Origin: Xenophilus aerolatus
Lineage (GTDB): Bacteria > Pseudomonadota > Gammaproteobacteria > Burkholderiales > Burkholderiaceae_C
DNA: 64,000 nt
Assembly: GCA_029968055.1 (NCBI GenBank)
Contig: JASCNX010000001.1
Span: 1,054,001-1,118,000, forward strand
Direction of reading: 5' to 3'
Positions 1 to 9,997 of the stretch are shown here, in pieces (within the stretch, counting starts at the first letter, position 1; each line of letters begins with the position of its first letter). The notes beneath the pieces are model-generated. The model did no database searches, was not told the DNA's origin, and saw only the letters and a list, made by a program, of their open reading frames with translations. The translations under genes and the position numbers were made by a program.

Positions 1-309
1 AAGCACGGCATCGTCGGGCTGACCAAGGCGGTGGCGCTGGAGACGGCGACCACGGGCCTCACCTGCAACGCCATCTGCCCCGGCTGGGTGCTGACGCCGC
101 TGGTGCAGAAGCAGATCGACGACCGCGCCGCGCGCGAAGGCATCAGCGTCGCCCAGGCGCAGATCGACTTGCTGGGCGAGAAGCAGCCGTCGCTGCAGTT
201 CACCACCGTCGACCAGCTCGGCGGCCTCGCGGTGTTCCTGTGCTCGGCAGCCGCCGACCAGGTGCGCGGCGTGGCGTGGCAGGTGGACGGCGGCTGGACG
301 GCGCAGTAG
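1..309 (+). CDS. bdhA: 3-hydroxybutyrate dehydrogenase, C-terminal part (gene enters from the left edge)
   Basis: This is the last 102 codons of a short-chain dehydrogenase/reductase. It opens with KHGIVGLTK, so the first visible codon is probably the catalytic lysine of the YxxxK motif. The stretch CNAICPGWVLTPLVQKQI and the ending QVDGGWTAQ are typical of D-3-hydroxybutyrate dehydrogenases, which interconvert (R)-3-hydroxybutyrate and acetoacetate with NAD in polyhydroxybutyrate turnover. The Rossmann fold and the catalytic Ser and Tyr lie outside the window. The assignment to the hydroxybutyrate subfamily comes from recalled family similarity; the SDR fold is certain. The gene ends 52 bases before a convergent SIMPL-domain gene. 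Confidence 0.8.
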   Translation, partial: KHGIVGLTKAVALETATTGLTCNAICPGWVLTPLVQKQIDDRAAREGISVAQAQIDLLGEKQPSLQFTTVDQLGGLAVFLCSAAADQVRGVAWQVDGGWTAQ

Positions 310-360
310 GCGCGGCTGCGGGCGTCGCCGGTCGCCTCGCGGCAGGCCGCCTGCATGCGC

Positions 361-1068
361 CTACTTGAGCTGCACCGACCCCGAGACGTTCACCACCACC
401 GTGGTCTTGCCGGCCTCGACGGGGATCGGGGCGTCGGCGGCCGAGAAGGACTTCGCCTCTGCCGCCATCATGCGCGGACGGACCGGGCCGCCCTCGTTCG
501 CATTGACCGACACCTCGCGCAGCGTGTAGCTGCCGAAGCCGAAGTCCTTGGCCAGCTCGGCCGCCTTGCGCTTGAAGTTGTCGATGGCCTGCGTCTGCGC
601 CTCACCTTCGGACTTCTGCCGCTGCTCGCGGCTGAGCGCGAAGCCGACGTTGCCCACGCTCAGCGTGCTGATGCGGCCCGCGGCGCGCGTGATGCGCGGG
701 AAATCCCGCCCTTCCAGCACCAGCTCGGCGCTGCCCTGCCAGCCGTTGATCTTGCCGTCGCGCGTGTAGCGCGGCGACAGACTGAAATTGCCGGTGCGTA
801 CGTCCATCTGGCCCGCTTGTGCGTCCTTCTTGGCTTCGGCGAGGGCGGCATCGATCGCCGTCCGCAGCTGGCTTTGCACGGTCGCCGCGTCGGCGCCGTC
901 GCGCGTCGTGACCAGCGTCATGTTCAGCAGGTCCTGCTGCACCTCGACCGTGCCGTTGGCGGACAACTGCAGCACGTTCTGCGGCTGTACGGCCCCGCCG
1001 GTTTGTGCGAATACGGCGCTTGCGCCTGCCAACGCCGCGCAAGCCGCTATCAACTTAATAGCATTCAA
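361..1068 (-). CDS. SIMPL-domain (DUF541) secreted protein
   Basis: A 235-residue protein with an N-terminal signal peptide (about residues 1-21, ending AVFA-Q) followed by one SIMPL/DUF541 domain, as in YggE and the BP26 antigen family. The start chosen is TTG at 1068. It directly precedes the signal peptide, has a GAG purine stretch about ten bases upstream, and no ATG gives a sensible N terminus. Family members are periplasmic or outer-membrane associated and linked to oxidative-stress tolerance, but their molecular activity is not established. The C terminus ends in a short beta-rich segment (TTVVVNVSGSVQLK). It is convergent with the dehydrogenase gene, and no operon partner is evident. 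Confidence 0.8.
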   Translation of the reverse strand: MNAIKLIAACAALAGASAVFAQTGGAVQPQNVLQLSANGTVEVQQDLLNMTLVTTRDGADAATVQSQLRTAIDAALAEAKKDAQAGQMDVRTGNFSLSPRYTRDGKINGWQGSAELVLEGRDFPRITRAAGRISTLSVGNVGFALSREQRQKSEGEAQTQAIDNFKRKAAELAKDFGFGSYTLREVSVNANEGGPVRPRMMAAEAKSFSAADAPIPVEAGKTTVVVNVSGSVQLK

Positions 1069-1139
1069 GGCTAGAGTCTCCCGTGGAATAGATAAAAAAA
1101 GTCGCGCCGACCCGACGCAGATGCGCGCGGGCCGCGTCG

Positions 1140-1523
1140 CTACTGCCGCGAGCCGACCCAGGGCAGGAGCGAGCGCCAGCCGCCGCCCGAATTCTGCGGT
1201 CCCGCGCCGTGGGGCTCGGGCGCAGTAGCCGACTCGGCAGTCTGCGTCACGTCCGGCCTGGCGGGCCATTGGCTGCGGACCTGCTCGCGCAACTGTGCGC
1301 GTTCGGCCGGCGTGAGCCGCCGCCCTGCGACGGCTTCGTCGTGCCGGATCTCGTCGCGTTGCTCCGCGCGGTGGGCATCCACCGCGGCGCGCACCTCGTC
1401 GCGTCGCGGCCCGCTGGCCTTGAGGAACTCCGCCGATGCCGCCAGCGGCAAGGCGGCGCCCAGCGCCAGGACGAGGGAGAACAGGGGCCGGGAAGCCAGG
1501 GGCATCGAAGGGTGTGGGTGCAT
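1140..1523 (-). CDS. Small secreted hypothetical protein
   Basis: About 127 residues. A hydrophobic signal-like segment (residues about 7-31, ending PLAASAEF) is followed by a charged helical region containing RRLTPAERAQLREQVRSQW and a Pro/Gly-rich tail. The LTPAERAQLREQ motif recurs in small exported proteins of Comamonadaceae, but no function is known to me. Start candidates are ATG at 1523 (used), GTG at 1535 and ATG at 1505; none has a clear Shine-Dalgarno sequence. It is transcribed away from the OmpR-type regulator. The assignment as a real gene rests on the signal peptide and codon pattern only. Confidence 0.55.
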   Translation of the reverse strand: MHPHPSMPLASRPLFSLVLALGAALPLAASAEFLKASGPRRDEVRAAVDAHRAEQRDEIRHDEAVAGRRLTPAERAQLREQVRSQWPARPDVTQTAESATAPEPHGAGPQNSGGGWRSLLPWVGSRQ

Positions 1524-1690
1524 CAAGGTGCCCACTTTGCCACCGCTGCGTATCGCCTCGGCGTCGCGTCCGCGAGCCCAGGCAAGTTTTGTAACTTAGT
1601 GTCAGACCAAGGCGATTTCGGCCGGGATAGCGACGCAACGCCTTCAGAATCGCCGCTGTTACAAATTCATCCCTGGGAACTGTTGCTCAA

Positions 1691-2422
1691 ATGACTCAAG
1701 CACCCGCCCGCATTGACAAGATCGTCATCGTCGATGACGACGCCCGCATCCGTGACCTCCTGCGCCGCTACCTTACGCAAGAGGGCTTCGAGGTCATCGT
1801 GGCGGAAGACGGCAAGGCGCTGAACCGGATCCTGCTGCGCGACACCGTCGACCTCATCGTGCTCGACCTGATGATGCCGGGCGAGGACGGCCTCTCGGTC
1901 TGCCGCCGCCTGCGTGCCGCCAACGACCGCACGCCGATCATCATGCTCACGGCCAAGGGCGAGGACGTGGACCGCATCGTGGGCCTGGAAGTCGGTGCCG
2001 ACGACTACCTGGGCAAGCCATTCAACCCGCGCGAACTGCTGGCCCGCGTGCACGCCGTGCTGCGCCGCCGCCCGCCTCAGGAGGCACCGGGCGCACCGTC
2101 CACCGAGAACGAGACCGTGAGCTTCGGCCCCTTCGAGTTCGACCTGGGCTCGCGCACGCTCAAGAAGGATGGCGAGGAACTGTCTCTCACCACCGGCGAA
2201 TTCGCGATGCTCAAGGCGCTGGTGCGCCACCCGCGCCAGCCCCTGTCGCGCGAGAAGCTGGCCCAGCTGGCGCGCGGCCGCGAATTCGAGCCTTTCGACC
2301 GCAGCCTGGACGTGCAGATCTCGCGCCTTCGCAAGCTGATCGAGTCCGACGCCGCAGCACCGCGCTACATCCAGACGGTGTGGGGCGTGGGCTACGTCTT
2401 CGTGCCGGACGGCACGGCCTGA
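1691..2422 (+). CDS. ompR: OmpR-family response regulator
   Basis: A 243-residue DNA-binding response regulator. The receiver domain (about 10-122) has the acidic pocket D15-D17, the phospho-acceptor Asp59 in VLDLMMPGEDG and the conserved Lys in GADDYLGKPF. The C-terminal winged-helix domain (about 145-238) contains DVQISRLRKLIE and ends IQTVWGVGYVFVPDG. It is followed after four bases by a histidine kinase, so the two are almost certainly co-transcribed as a two-component system. The closest family type is OmpR, which controls envelope genes in response to its EnvZ partner; the regulon here cannot be read from the sequence. ATG at 1691 is the natural start. Confidence 0.9.
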   Translation: MTQAPARIDKIVIVDDDARIRDLLRRYLTQEGFEVIVAEDGKALNRILLRDTVDLIVLDLMMPGEDGLSVCRRLRAANDRTPIIMLTAKGEDVDRIVGLEVGADDYLGKPFNPRELLARVHAVLRRRPPQEAPGAPSTENETVSFGPFEFDLGSRTLKKDGEELSLTTGEFAMLKALVRHPRQPLSREKLAQLARGREFEPFDRSLDVQISRLRKLIESDAAAPRYIQTVWGVGYVFVPDGTA

Positions 2423-2426
2423 AGCC

Positions 2427-3914
2427 GTGGCGGTCACCACCGCCGGGCGCGACACGACGCAACCGAGCCCTTTCGGCGAGGAGGGTGCGTCGGTCACGAT
2501 GCCCAGCCCGCTGGAGCTGACGGAACGCGTTCGCCGTCGCAACCGGCTCCGGCTGGGCTTCAGCCTCTTCTGGCGCACCTTCTTCCTGCTGTCGCTGCTG
2601 CTGATGGTCTGCATCTTCGGATGGCTCCAGACCTTCCGCGCCTTCGAGGACGAACCGCGCGCCGTGCAGACCGCGCACCAGATCGCCTCGCTGGTCAACC
2701 TCACACGGGCGGCGCTGGTCTACTCCGACGCCATCACCCGCGTGTCGCTCATCAAGACGCTGGCCGACCAGGAAGGCGTGCGCATCCTGCCACGCGAGCC
2801 GGGCGACCGCTTCGAGGCCTACACCAGCGGCACGCTCGACCGCCGAGTGACCGAGGAACTGATGGATCGGCTGGGCGAAGGCACCACCATCGCCAGCCGC
2901 GTGAACGACGACCCGGGCCTGTGGATCGGCTTCACCATCGACACCGACAACTACTGGCTGCTGCTGGACCCGACGCGCTTCTCGCGTGTCGGGGGGCGCA
3001 CCTGGCTCACGTGGCTGATCACCGCCGTGGCGCTGTCGCTGGCCGGCTCGGCCATCATCGCGCGCTTCATCAACCGGCCGCTCAAGCAGCTGTCGCGCGC
3101 CACGTCGCAGGTGCGCGAGGGCGAGTACGAGGCCAACCGCCTCGACGAGCACGCCCGCACGGCCGAGATCCGCGCGGTGAACATCGGCTTCAACCGCATG
3201 GCGGACCAGCTCGCCAAGATCGAGCAGGACCGCGCCGTGATGCTCGCCGGCATCTCGCACGACCTGCGCACGCCGCTGGCCCGGCTGAGGCTGGAGACCG
3301 AGATGAGCGTGGCCGACGAGGACGCACGCGCCCACATGGCGGCCGACATCTCGCAGCTCGACGCCATCATCGACAAGTTCCTGGACTATGCGCGGCCCGA
3401 CCATGTGCAGTTCAAGCCGGTGCTGCTGCGCGACGTGATCGACGCCTGCACCTACGCCGTGCAGGACTACGAGGACGTCGAGATCAAGGTCGACGTCGCC
3501 AAGGACCTGGCCGTGATGGCCGACGACGTGGAGCTCACGCGGGTCATCTCCAACCTGCTGGAGAACGCGCGCCGCTATGGCAAGACGCCGGGCAAGGACG
3601 TGGCGCAGATCAACATCCAGGCCCAGGCGCACAACGACGCGGTGCTGCTCAAGGTGCGCGACCACGGCGCCGGCGTGGCGCCCGCGCTGCTCTCGCAGCT
3701 GACCAAGCCCTTCTTCCGTGGCGACGTCGCGCGCACCTCGGCCGCCGGGGCCGGGCTCGGCCTCTCTATCGTGGCGAAGAACATCGAGCGCATGGGCGGC
3801 ACTTTCGCGCTCACCAGCACGCCCGGCCGCGGCTTCGCGGCGCACATCCGCATGCAGCGCGCGTCCACCCAGGCCGTGGCGGCCAGCAAGGACGAGTCGG
3901 CCGAGACGGCCTGA
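2427..3914 (+). CDS. envZ: EnvZ-type sensor histidine kinase
   Basis: A membrane sensor kinase of up to 495 residues. TM1 lies at about 46-67, a periplasmic sensor region follows, TM2 lies at about 191-211, then a HAMP linker, the DHp helix with phospho-acceptor His278 in GISHDLRTPLARLR, and an ATPase domain with the N box (NLLENARRYG) and G box (AAGAGLGLSIV). It is the partner of the response regulator four bases upstream. The longest start is GTG at 2427. An in-frame ATG at 2499 would remove a poorly conserved 24-residue leader and has AGGAGGG upstream, though with a long spacer, so the true start is uncertain. The stimulus cannot be deduced. Confidence 0.88.
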   Translation: MAVTTAGRDTTQPSPFGEEGASVTMPSPLELTERVRRRNRLRLGFSLFWRTFFLLSLLLMVCIFGWLQTFRAFEDEPRAVQTAHQIASLVNLTRAALVYSDAITRVSLIKTLADQEGVRILPREPGDRFEAYTSGTLDRRVTEELMDRLGEGTTIASRVNDDPGLWIGFTIDTDNYWLLLDPTRFSRVGGRTWLTWLITAVALSLAGSAIIARFINRPLKQLSRATSQVREGEYEANRLDEHARTAEIRAVNIGFNRMADQLAKIEQDRAVMLAGISHDLRTPLARLRLETEMSVADEDARAHMAADISQLDAIIDKFLDYARPDHVQFKPVLLRDVIDACTYAVQDYEDVEIKVDVAKDLAVMADDVELTRVISNLLENARRYGKTPGKDVAQINIQAQAHNDAVLLKVRDHGAGVAPALLSQLTKPFFRGDVARTSAAGAGLGLSIVAKNIERMGGTFALTSTPGRGFAAHIRMQRASTQAVAASKDESAETA

Positions 3915-3982
3915 TCGCCGGGCCGAGGCGGCCGGCGGCGCGAGGGGCTCGGGCACCGCTGCTCAGTTGGCCCCGAGGCCGG

Positions 3983-4486
3983 TCAGCGGTGCAGCAGCAC
4001 CGCGGCGCGCGCCTCCATGGCGCGGCCCTCGCCAACCGGCCCGAGCTTCTCTGCGGTCTTCGCCTTCACGTTGACCTGCGCCGCATCGAGCGCCAGCAAT
4101 TGCGCGATGTGCGCGCACATGGCCGGGATGTGCGGCGCGAGCTTGGGCGCCTGCGCGACGATGGTGCTGTCGACGTTGCCGACCTGCCAGCCCGCCGCGC
4201 GCACCCGGCGCGCCGCCTCGGCCAGCAGCACGCCCGAATCGGCGCCGCGGAACCGTGGGTCGGTGTCGGGAAAGTGGCGGCCGATGTCACCCAGCGCCGC
4301 CGCGCCCAGCAGCGCGTCGGTGATGGCATGCAGCAGCACGTCGGCATCGGAATGGCCGAGCAGGCCCGTCGTGTGTGGTATCTCGATGCCGCCGAGCACG
4401 AGCCGGCGCCCGGCCACGAGCTGGTGCACATCCCAGCCCTCGCCGATGCGGAAGGGGAAGACGCCGGCGCTGGATGAAGTGTTCAT
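3983..4486 (-). CDS. ispF: 2-C-methyl-D-erythritol 2,4-cyclodiphosphate synthase
   Basis: A 167-residue IspF of the non-mevalonate (MEP) isoprenoid pathway. It cyclises 4-diphosphocytidyl-2-C-methylerythritol 2-phosphate with release of CMP. The metal ligands are recognisable: Asp19 and His21 in GWDVHQL and His53 in [10 protein letters not shown]. The [16 protein letters not shown] stretch matches the CDP-binding end of the family. The ATG overlaps the TGA of ispD in an ATGA, so the two are translationally coupled, as in many proteobacteria. Length is normal for the family (about 160). Confidence 0.95.
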   Translation of the reverse strand: MNTSSSAGVFPFRIGEGWDVHQLVAGRRLVLGGIEIPHTTGLLGHSDADVLLHAITDALLGAAALGDIGRHFPDTDPRFRGADSGVLLAEAARRVRAAGWQVGNVDSTIVAQAPKLAPHIPAMCAHIAQLLALDAAQVNVKAKTAEKLGPVGEGRAMEARAAVLLHR

Positions 4487-5196
4487 GATGGTGGGTGCAG
4501 CCGGCTGGCGATCACCGCCGCAGCCAGCGCGAAGTCTTCGGGATAGGTGACCTTGAAGTTCTGGGCGCTGCCGGGCACGAGGCGCGGCGCGGCGCCGGTG
4601 GCCTCGATGGCGCTGGCCTCGTCGGTCACGCGCTCGCCGACCTGGTCGATGGCCGACGCCAACGCGCCGATGCGAAACATCTGCGGGGTCTGCGCGAGCC
4701 ACTTGTCGCTGCGGTCCAGCGTGTCGGCCACGCGCCCCTGCGGTGTCGCCCTCTTGAGCGTGTCGGGCAAGGGCAACGCGAGCAGTCCGCCCACGGCGTC
4801 GCCCTCGCAGGCGGCGATCAGCGCCTCGATCTGCGCCGGCGTCACCAGGCAGCGCGCGGCGTCGTGCACCAGCACCCAGTCGCCGGCGTCGGCGCCCTGG
4901 GCCAACAGCGCGGCGAGCCCGTTGCGCACGCTGGCCGCGCGCGTGGCACCGCCGGCACGCAGCAGCCGCTCGCCCGCACGGGGGAAATCCGGCAGCACGC
5001 GCTGCAACAAGGCATCGTCGGGCGCCACCACGAGCGCGATCGTGGCGAAGCGCGCGCCGAGCGCCCGGAAGGCGTCGAGCGTGTGCCCGACCAGCGCCCG
5101 TCCGGCCAGCGGCTCGTACTGCTTGGGCCCCGCAACGCCCGCCCGGCTGCCGATGCCGGCCGAGGGAATGAGGACGTGAAAGCGCGGAGACGGCAT
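4483..5196 (-). CDS. ispD: 2-C-methyl-D-erythritol 4-phosphate cytidylyltransferase
   Basis: A 237-residue IspD, which transfers CMP from CTP to methylerythritol phosphate in the MEP pathway. The nucleotide-binding motif is [18 protein letters not shown] at residues 10-27; Arg18 and Lys25 match the catalytic pair of the E. coli enzyme. [11 protein letters not shown] and the late [11 protein letters not shown] motif are also present. The ATG at 5196 is 127 bases from the divergent mfd start. The stop is shared with the ispF start (ATGA). Confidence 0.95.
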   Translation of the reverse strand: MPSPRFHVLIPSAGIGSRAGVAGPKQYEPLAGRALVGHTLDAFRALGARFATIALVVAPDDALLQRVLPDFPRAGERLLRAGGATRAASVRNGLAALLAQGADAGDWVLVHDAARCLVTPAQIEALIAACEGDAVGGLLALPLPDTLKRATPQGRVADTLDRSDKWLAQTPQMFRIGALASAIDQVGERVTDEASAIEATGAAPRLVPGSAQNFKVTYPEDFALAAAVIASRLHPPS

Positions 5197-5256
5197 GGGT
5201 CGTGGAGGCGGCGGCAAGCTGCGGCGGCAGCGCCAGCGAAGAAAGGGGCGCCATTC

Positions 5257-5301
5257 TAAAATCGGGTGCTTCGACACCCCTCGCCACATGGCGCGGGGTG
5301 T
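5257..5301 (+). promoter_or_regulatory. mfd leader: candidate -10 box and hairpin
   Basis: TAAAAT at 5257-5262 resembles a -10 element. About 12 bases later a near-perfect inverted repeat spans 5274-5301 (arms ACACCCC and GGGGTGT with a nested GCC/GGC) followed by TTTCGC. It lies 23 bases before the mfd ATG. It could be a leader hairpin, an attenuator or the terminator of a transcript entering from upstream. No -35 element is convincing. All of this is inference from sequence pattern. Confidence 0.35.
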
Positions 5302-5323
5302 TTCGCATTGCCTGGCTTCCTGC

Positions 5324-8300
5324 ATGGACCTCCCCACCCTCCCCTCCGGCAAGCGCTTCACGCTGCCGCGCCCGCCTGCGTCGAGCGACGCCCTGCTGCT
5401 CGCCCGGCTGGCCGAGCGCGAGAAGGCCGCCGGCCGCGTGACGGCCGTGTTCGCGGCAGATGCCACCGACACCCAGCGCCTGGTCGACGAGCTGGCCTTC
5501 TTCGCGCCCGAACTGCGCACCGCCGTCTTCCCCGACTGGGAGACGCTGCCCTACGACGCCTTCTCGCCGCACCAGGACCTCATCAGCGAGCGCCTGGCCA
5601 CGCTGTGGCGCATCCTTCAGCGCGACAGGACCGAGGGCGTGGACGTGGTGCTGGTGCCCGCCACCACGGCGCTCTACCGCGTGGCGCCGCCGAGCTTCAT
5701 GGCCGGCTACACCTTCCAGTTCAAGACCGGCCAGAAGCTGGACGAGGCCAAGTTCAAGGCCCAGCTCACGCTCGCGGGCTACAGCCACGTCACGCAGGTC
5801 GTGAGCCCGGGCGAGTACGCGGTGCGCGGCGGGCTGATCGACCTGTTCCCCATGGGCTCGCCGCAGCCCTTCCGCGTCGACCTGTTCGACGACGAGATCG
5901 ACTCCATCCGCACCTTCGATCCCGACAGCCAGCGCAGCCTGTATCCGGTGCCGGAAGTGCGGCTGCTGCCGGGCCGCGAGTTCCCGATGGACGACGACGC
6001 GCGGGCCCGCTTTCGCAGCCGCTGGCGCGAGCTGCTCGAGGGTGACCCGACCAAGAGCCGCATCTACAAGGACATGGGCAACGGCGTCGCAACGGCCGGC
6101 ATCGAGTACTACCTGCCGCTGTTTTTCGACGAGACGGCCACGGTGTTCGACTACCTGGGGGCCGATGCGACGCTGGTGCTGCACGGTGACCTGGAAGGCG
6201 CCTTCCAGCACTTCTGGCAGGACACGCGCGAGCGCTTCCGCCTGGTGCAGGGCGACCCGGAGCGGCCGGCGCTGCCACCCGATGCTCTGTTTCTTTCCGC
6301 CGAGCAGTTTTACGGCAAGACCAAGGCGCATCCGCAGTTGGCGATACGTCCCACCGTTCAGGCTGAGCCTGTCGAAGCCCGGGACGGCGCTTCGACAGGC
6401 TCAGCGCGAACGGTTGCGGGCGAATCGGGCAGCTCGACCTACGCCGAATTCGACACCCTCCCCCCGCTGGCCGTCGTGCGCGGCGCCGAGGACCCGCTCA
6501 CGCGGCTGAAGGAGCACCTGCGCAACACCCAGCACCGCGTTCTCGTGCTGGCCGAGAGCGAAGGCCGGCGCGAGAGCCTGCTCGACTTCCTGCGCGCCAG
6601 CGGCGTCAACCCGCCGGCCTTCGATTCGCTCGCCGAGTTCGAAGGCGCGGCCGACGAGAAGGTCGGCATTGCCACCGCGGCGCTGGCGGCCGGCTTCGTC
6701 TGGCTCGAGACCGGGATCGACTTCGTCACCGAGACCGAGCTCTTCGCCACCCAGCCCACCACGCGGCGCCGCGGCAAGCGGCAGGAGCAGACCAGCGACG
6801 TCGACGCGCTGATCAAGGACCTGTCGGAGCTCAACGTCGGCGATCCGGTGGTGCACAGCGCGCACGGCATCGGCCGCTACCGCGGGCTGATCAACATGGA
6901 CCTCGGCTCGAAAAACGCCGACGGCACGCCCGCCCTGCAGGAGATGCTGCACCTGGAGTACGCCGACAAGGCCACGCTGTACGTGCCCGTGTCGCAGCTG
7001 CACCTCATCAGTCGCTATACCGGCGTGAGCGCCGACGAGGCACCCCTGCACAAACTGGGCTCCGGCCAGTGGGAAAAAGCCAAGCGCAAGGCTGCCGAGC
7101 AGGTGCGCGACGCCGCGGCCGAGCTGCTGAACATCTACGCGCGACGCGCAGCACGCGAGGGCCATGCCTTCCGCTTCTCGGCCAGCGACTACGAGGTCTT
7201 CGCCAACGACTTCGGCTTCGAGGAGACGGCCGACCAGAAGGCCGCGATCCATGCGGTGATCCAGGACATGATCTCGCCGCGGCCCATGGACCGGCTGGTG
7301 TGCGGCGACGTGGGCTTCGGCAAGACCGAGGTCGCCTTGCGCGCCGCCTTCGTGGCCGTGACCGGCGGCAAGCAGGTCGCCTTCCTGGCGCCGACCACGC
7401 TGCTGGCCGAGCAGCACTACCAGACGCTGGTCGACCGCTTCTCCAAGTGGCCGGTCAAGGTGGCCGAGATGAGCCGCTTCCGCTCGGCCAAGGAGATCAC
7501 CGCGGCCGGCAAGGGCCTGGCCGACGGCAGCGTGGACATCGTCGTCGGCACGCACAAGCTGCTCAGCGAGTCGGTCAAGTTCAAGAACCTGGGCCTGCTC
7601 ATCATCGACGAGGAGCACCGCTTCGGCGTGCGCCACAAGGAGGCAATGAAGGCCATGCGCGCCGAGGTGGACGTGCTCACGCTCACCGCCACGCCCATCC
7701 CGCGCACGCTGGGCATGGCGCTCGAGGGCCTGCGCGACCTCAGCGTGATCGCCACCGCGCCGCAGCGCCGACTGGCCATCAAGACCTTCGTGCGCAACGA
7801 GGGCACCGGCGTGATCCGCGAGGCCGTGCTGCGCGAGCTCAAGCGCGGCGGGCAGGTCTACTTCCTGCACAACGAGGTCGAGACCATCGAGAACCGGCGC
7901 CAGAAGCTGCAGGAGATCCTGCCCGAGGCGCGCATCGCCGTGGCCCACGGCCAGATGCCCGAGCGCGAGCTGGAACGCGTGATGCGCGACTTCGTGGCCC
8001 AGCGCTTCAACCTGCTGCTGTGCTCGACCATCATCGAGACCGGCATCGACGTGCCCTCGGCCAACACCATCGTCATCAGCCGCGCCGACAAGTTCGGCCT
8101 CGCGCAGCTGCACCAGCTGCGCGGCCGCGTGGGCCGCAGCCACCACCAGGCGTACGCCTACCTCATGGTGCCCGACACCGAGGGCCTGACCAAGCAGGCG
8201 GCGCAGCGCCTGGACGCCATCCAGCAGATGGAAGAACTGGGCAGCGGCTTCTACCTCGCGATGCACGACCTGGAGATCCGCGGCGCCGGCGAGGTGCTGG

Positions 8301-8875
8301 GCGAGAACCAGAGCGGCAACATGATGGAGATCGGCTTCCAGCTCTACAACGAGATGCTGTCCGAGGCCGTGAACTCGCTCAAGGCGGGCAAGGAGCCCGA
8401 CCTGCTCTCGCCGCTGTCGGTCACGACCGAGATCAACCTGCACGCGCCCGCCCTGCTGCCCGACGACTACTGCGGCGATGTGCACCTGCGCCTGTCCTTC
8501 TACAAGAAGCTGGCCACCGCCAAGACCTCCGACCAGATCGACACCCTGCTTGAAGAGCTGGTCGACCGTTTCGGCAAGCTGCCGCCGCAGGCGCAGACCC
8601 TGATCGACGTGCACCGCCTGCGCGTGCTGGCGCGGCCCTACGGGGTGGCCAAGGTCGACGCGGCGCCGGGCATCATCAACATCAGCTTCCGGCCGAACCC
8701 GCCGGTGGACCCGATGGCCATCATCCAGCTCATCCAGAAGAACAAGCACATCAAGCTGGCGGGCAACGAGAAGCTGCGCATCGAGCGTGAACTGAAGGAG
8801 CCGCGCGACCGGGCCCAGCTGGTGCGCGACGTGCTGCGATCGCTGGGGCAACCCAAGGCGGCGGAGCCGGCCTGA
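5324..8875 (+). CDS. mfd: Transcription-repair coupling factor
   Basis: An 1183-residue Mfd, which releases stalled RNA polymerase and recruits UvrA for strand-specific repair. In order: a UvrB-like N-terminal module (to about residue 335), an RNA polymerase-interacting region (about 480-570, including [14 protein letters not shown]), a RecG-like translocase with Walker [10 protein letters not shown] near residue 660 and DEEH near 762, and a C-terminal TRCF domain. The start is ATG 5324, where the conserved [12 protein letters not shown] begins. Residues 344-363 are encoded by a palindromic repeat inserted in frame between the UvrB-like module and the middle of the protein. The gene stands alone, divergent from ispD. 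Confidence 0.95.
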   Translation: MDLPTLPSGKRFTLPRPPASSDALLLARLAEREKAAGRVTAVFAADATDTQRLVDELAFFAPELRTAVFPDWETLPYDAFSPHQDLISERLATLWRILQRDRTEGVDVVLVPATTALYRVAPPSFMAGYTFQFKTGQKLDEAKFKAQLTLAGYSHVTQVVSPGEYAVRGGLIDLFPMGSPQPFRVDLFDDEIDSIRTFDPDSQRSLYPVPEVRLLPGREFPMDDDARARFRSRWRELLEGDPTKSRIYKDMGNGVATAGIEYYLPLFFDETATVFDYLGADATLVLHGDLEGAFQHFWQDTRERFRLVQGDPERPALPPDALFLSAEQFYGKTKAHPQLAIRPTVQAEPVEARDGASTGSARTVAGESGSSTYAEFDTLPPLAVVRGAEDPLTRLKEHLRNTQHRVLVLAESEGRRESLLDFLRASGVNPPAFDSLAEFEGAADEKVGIATAALAAGFVWLETGIDFVTETELFATQPTTRRRGKRQEQTSDVDALIKDLSELNVGDPVVHSAHGIGRYRGLINMDLGSKNADGTPALQEMLHLEYADKATLYVPVSQLHLISRYTGVSADEAPLHKLGSGQWEKAKRKAAEQVRDAAAELLNIYARRAAREGHAFRFSASDYEVFANDFGFEETADQKAAIHAVIQDMISPRPMDRLVCGDVGFGKTEVALRAAFVAVTGGKQVAFLAPTTLLAEQHYQTLVDRFSKWPVKVAEMSRFRSAKEITAAGKGLADGSVDIVVGTHKLLSESVKFKNLGLLIIDEEHRFGVRHKEAMKAMRAEVDVLTLTATPIPRTLGMALEGLRDLSVIATAPQRRLAIKTFVRNEGTGVIREAVLRELKRGGQVYFLHNEVETIENRRQKLQEILPEARIAVAHGQMPERELERVMRDFVAQRFNLLLCSTIIETGIDVPSANTIVISRADKFGLAQLHQLRGRVGRSHHQAYAYLMVPDTEGLTKQAAQRLDAIQQMEELGSGFYLAMHDLEIRGAGEVLGENQSGNMMEIGFQLYNEMLSEAVNSLKAGKEPDLLSPLSVTTEINLHAPALLPDDYCGDVHLRLSFYKKLATAKTSDQIDTLLEELVDRFGKLPPQAQTLIDVHRLRVLARPYGVAKVDAAPGIINISFRPNPPVDPMAIIQLIQKNKHIKLAGNEKLRIERELKEPRDRAQLVRDVLRSLGQPKAAEPA
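6354..6413 (+). repeat. REP-like palindromic repeat inserted in frame in mfd
   Basis: A 60-base inverted repeat has arms at 6354-6378 and 6389-6413 that match at 23 of 25 positions, with a 10-base loop. The core TGAGCCTGTCGAAGC and its complement are a motif I recall as a dispersed intergenic repeat in many GC-rich proteobacteria. Its length is an exact multiple of three and it contains no stop in the mfd frame, so it adds 20 residues (including [16 protein letters not shown]) to Mfd. Confidence 0.8.
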
Positions 8876-8937
8876 GACTGGCATCGGCACGCCCCTTGCT
8901 AAATTCCTCGCCTCCACAGCCACGACGGAACAGAAGC

Positions 8938-9915
8938 ATGCAGACCCGACGCCAAGCTATCCTGTTCACGGGCGCGCTCGGCGCGTTGTCGGCCGCCGGG
9001 CGGGCCTTCGCCCAAGGCCGGTACCCCGACCGTCCGGTGAAGGTCATCGTCGGACTTCCGGCCGGCGGCAGTGCCGACATGATTGCGCGCGAAGTGAGCC
9101 AGAAGCTCAGCGCAGCGCTCGGTCAGCCCTTTGTCGTCGACAACCGCGCCGGCGCCTCGGGGCAGATCGGCATGCCGGCGGCAGCCCGTTCCGCGCCGGA
9201 CGGCTACACGCTCACCGTCTCGCCTGCGTCCTTCCTCACGACCAACAAGAGCGTCTTCAAGACCCTGCCCTACGACCCCGAGGCCGACTTCGCCCCGATC
9301 TCGCGGCTGGTGAACCAGCCGATGGTGCTGATCGTGAAAGACCGCGCCAAGTACCCCACGGTGGCCGCCTTCCTCGCTGCCGCCAAGGCCGAGCCGGGCA
9401 AGATCACCTACGCATCCTCGGGGGACGGCAGCCCGCAGCACCTGGGTGCGCTCATGTTCGAGACCCGCACCGGCGCGAAGATGCTGCACGTGCCCTACAA
9501 GGGCGGCGCGCCTGCGATCAACGATACGCTGGCCGGCAGCGTCGACAGCATGTTCGCCGTCATGCCCGAAGCCATGCCGCACGTGCAGGCCGGCAAGCTC
9601 TTCGCACTGGGTGTGATGAGCCCGCAACGCTCACCGGTCCTGCCCGCCGTGCCGACCATGGCCGAAAGCGGCATCCGCAACCTGAACCTTTCGGCCTGGG
9701 TCGGCATCCTTGCGCCGGCCAGGACGCCCAGGCCCATCATCGACCAGCTGAATGCCGCCGTGCGCGCCGCGCTGGATGCGGACCTCAAGGCCAAATTGGC
9801 GGCCAACGGCATCGAGGTCGCGCCGAGCTCGCCCGAAGAACTGCAGCGAATCATCGCGGACGACATCAAGCTGCATGCGGAGCTGGTGAAGGCGGCGGGA
9901 TTGGTGCCGCAGTAA
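8938..9915 (+). CDS. Bug-type tripartite tricarboxylate transporter substrate-binding protein
   Basis: A 325-residue periplasmic receptor of the Bug/TctC family. A signal peptide (residues 1-25, ending RAFA) is followed by the typical PVKVIVGLPAGGSADMIAR, the ligand-loop region DNRAGASGQIG and VPYKGGAPAINDTL. Such receptors bind carboxylates or related small molecules, and they are greatly expanded in Comamonadaceae and Bordetella. No TctA/TctB membrane genes are nearby, so it is an orphan and its ligand is unknown. The ATG at 8938 is chosen because it directly precedes the signal peptide. Confidence 0.88.
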   Translation: MQTRRQAILFTGALGALSAAGRAFAQGRYPDRPVKVIVGLPAGGSADMIAREVSQKLSAALGQPFVVDNRAGASGQIGMPAAARSAPDGYTLTVSPASFLTTNKSVFKTLPYDPEADFAPISRLVNQPMVLIVKDRAKYPTVAAFLAAAKAEPGKITYASSGDGSPQHLGALMFETRTGAKMLHVPYKGGAPAINDTLAGSVDSMFAVMPEAMPHVQAGKLFALGVMSPQRSPVLPAVPTMAESGIRNLNLSAWVGILAPARTPRPIIDQLNAAVRAALDADLKAKLAANGIEVAPSSPEELQRIIADDIKLHAELVKAAGLVPQ

Positions 9916-9997
9916 GGCGGTCCCTTCTGTCGCCGGGCCGCCGCGTCTTCGTCGGCAACACGCGCCGCCCGATGGGCGCGATGAGAAAATCGGCGCC

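Noticed and set aside
6401-8923. Very long open frame on the strand opposite mfd (about 840 codons)
   Set aside because: Third-position GC bias opens antisense frames in this sequence. The translation is low in complexity and has no recognisable domain, while mfd on the other strand is unambiguous.
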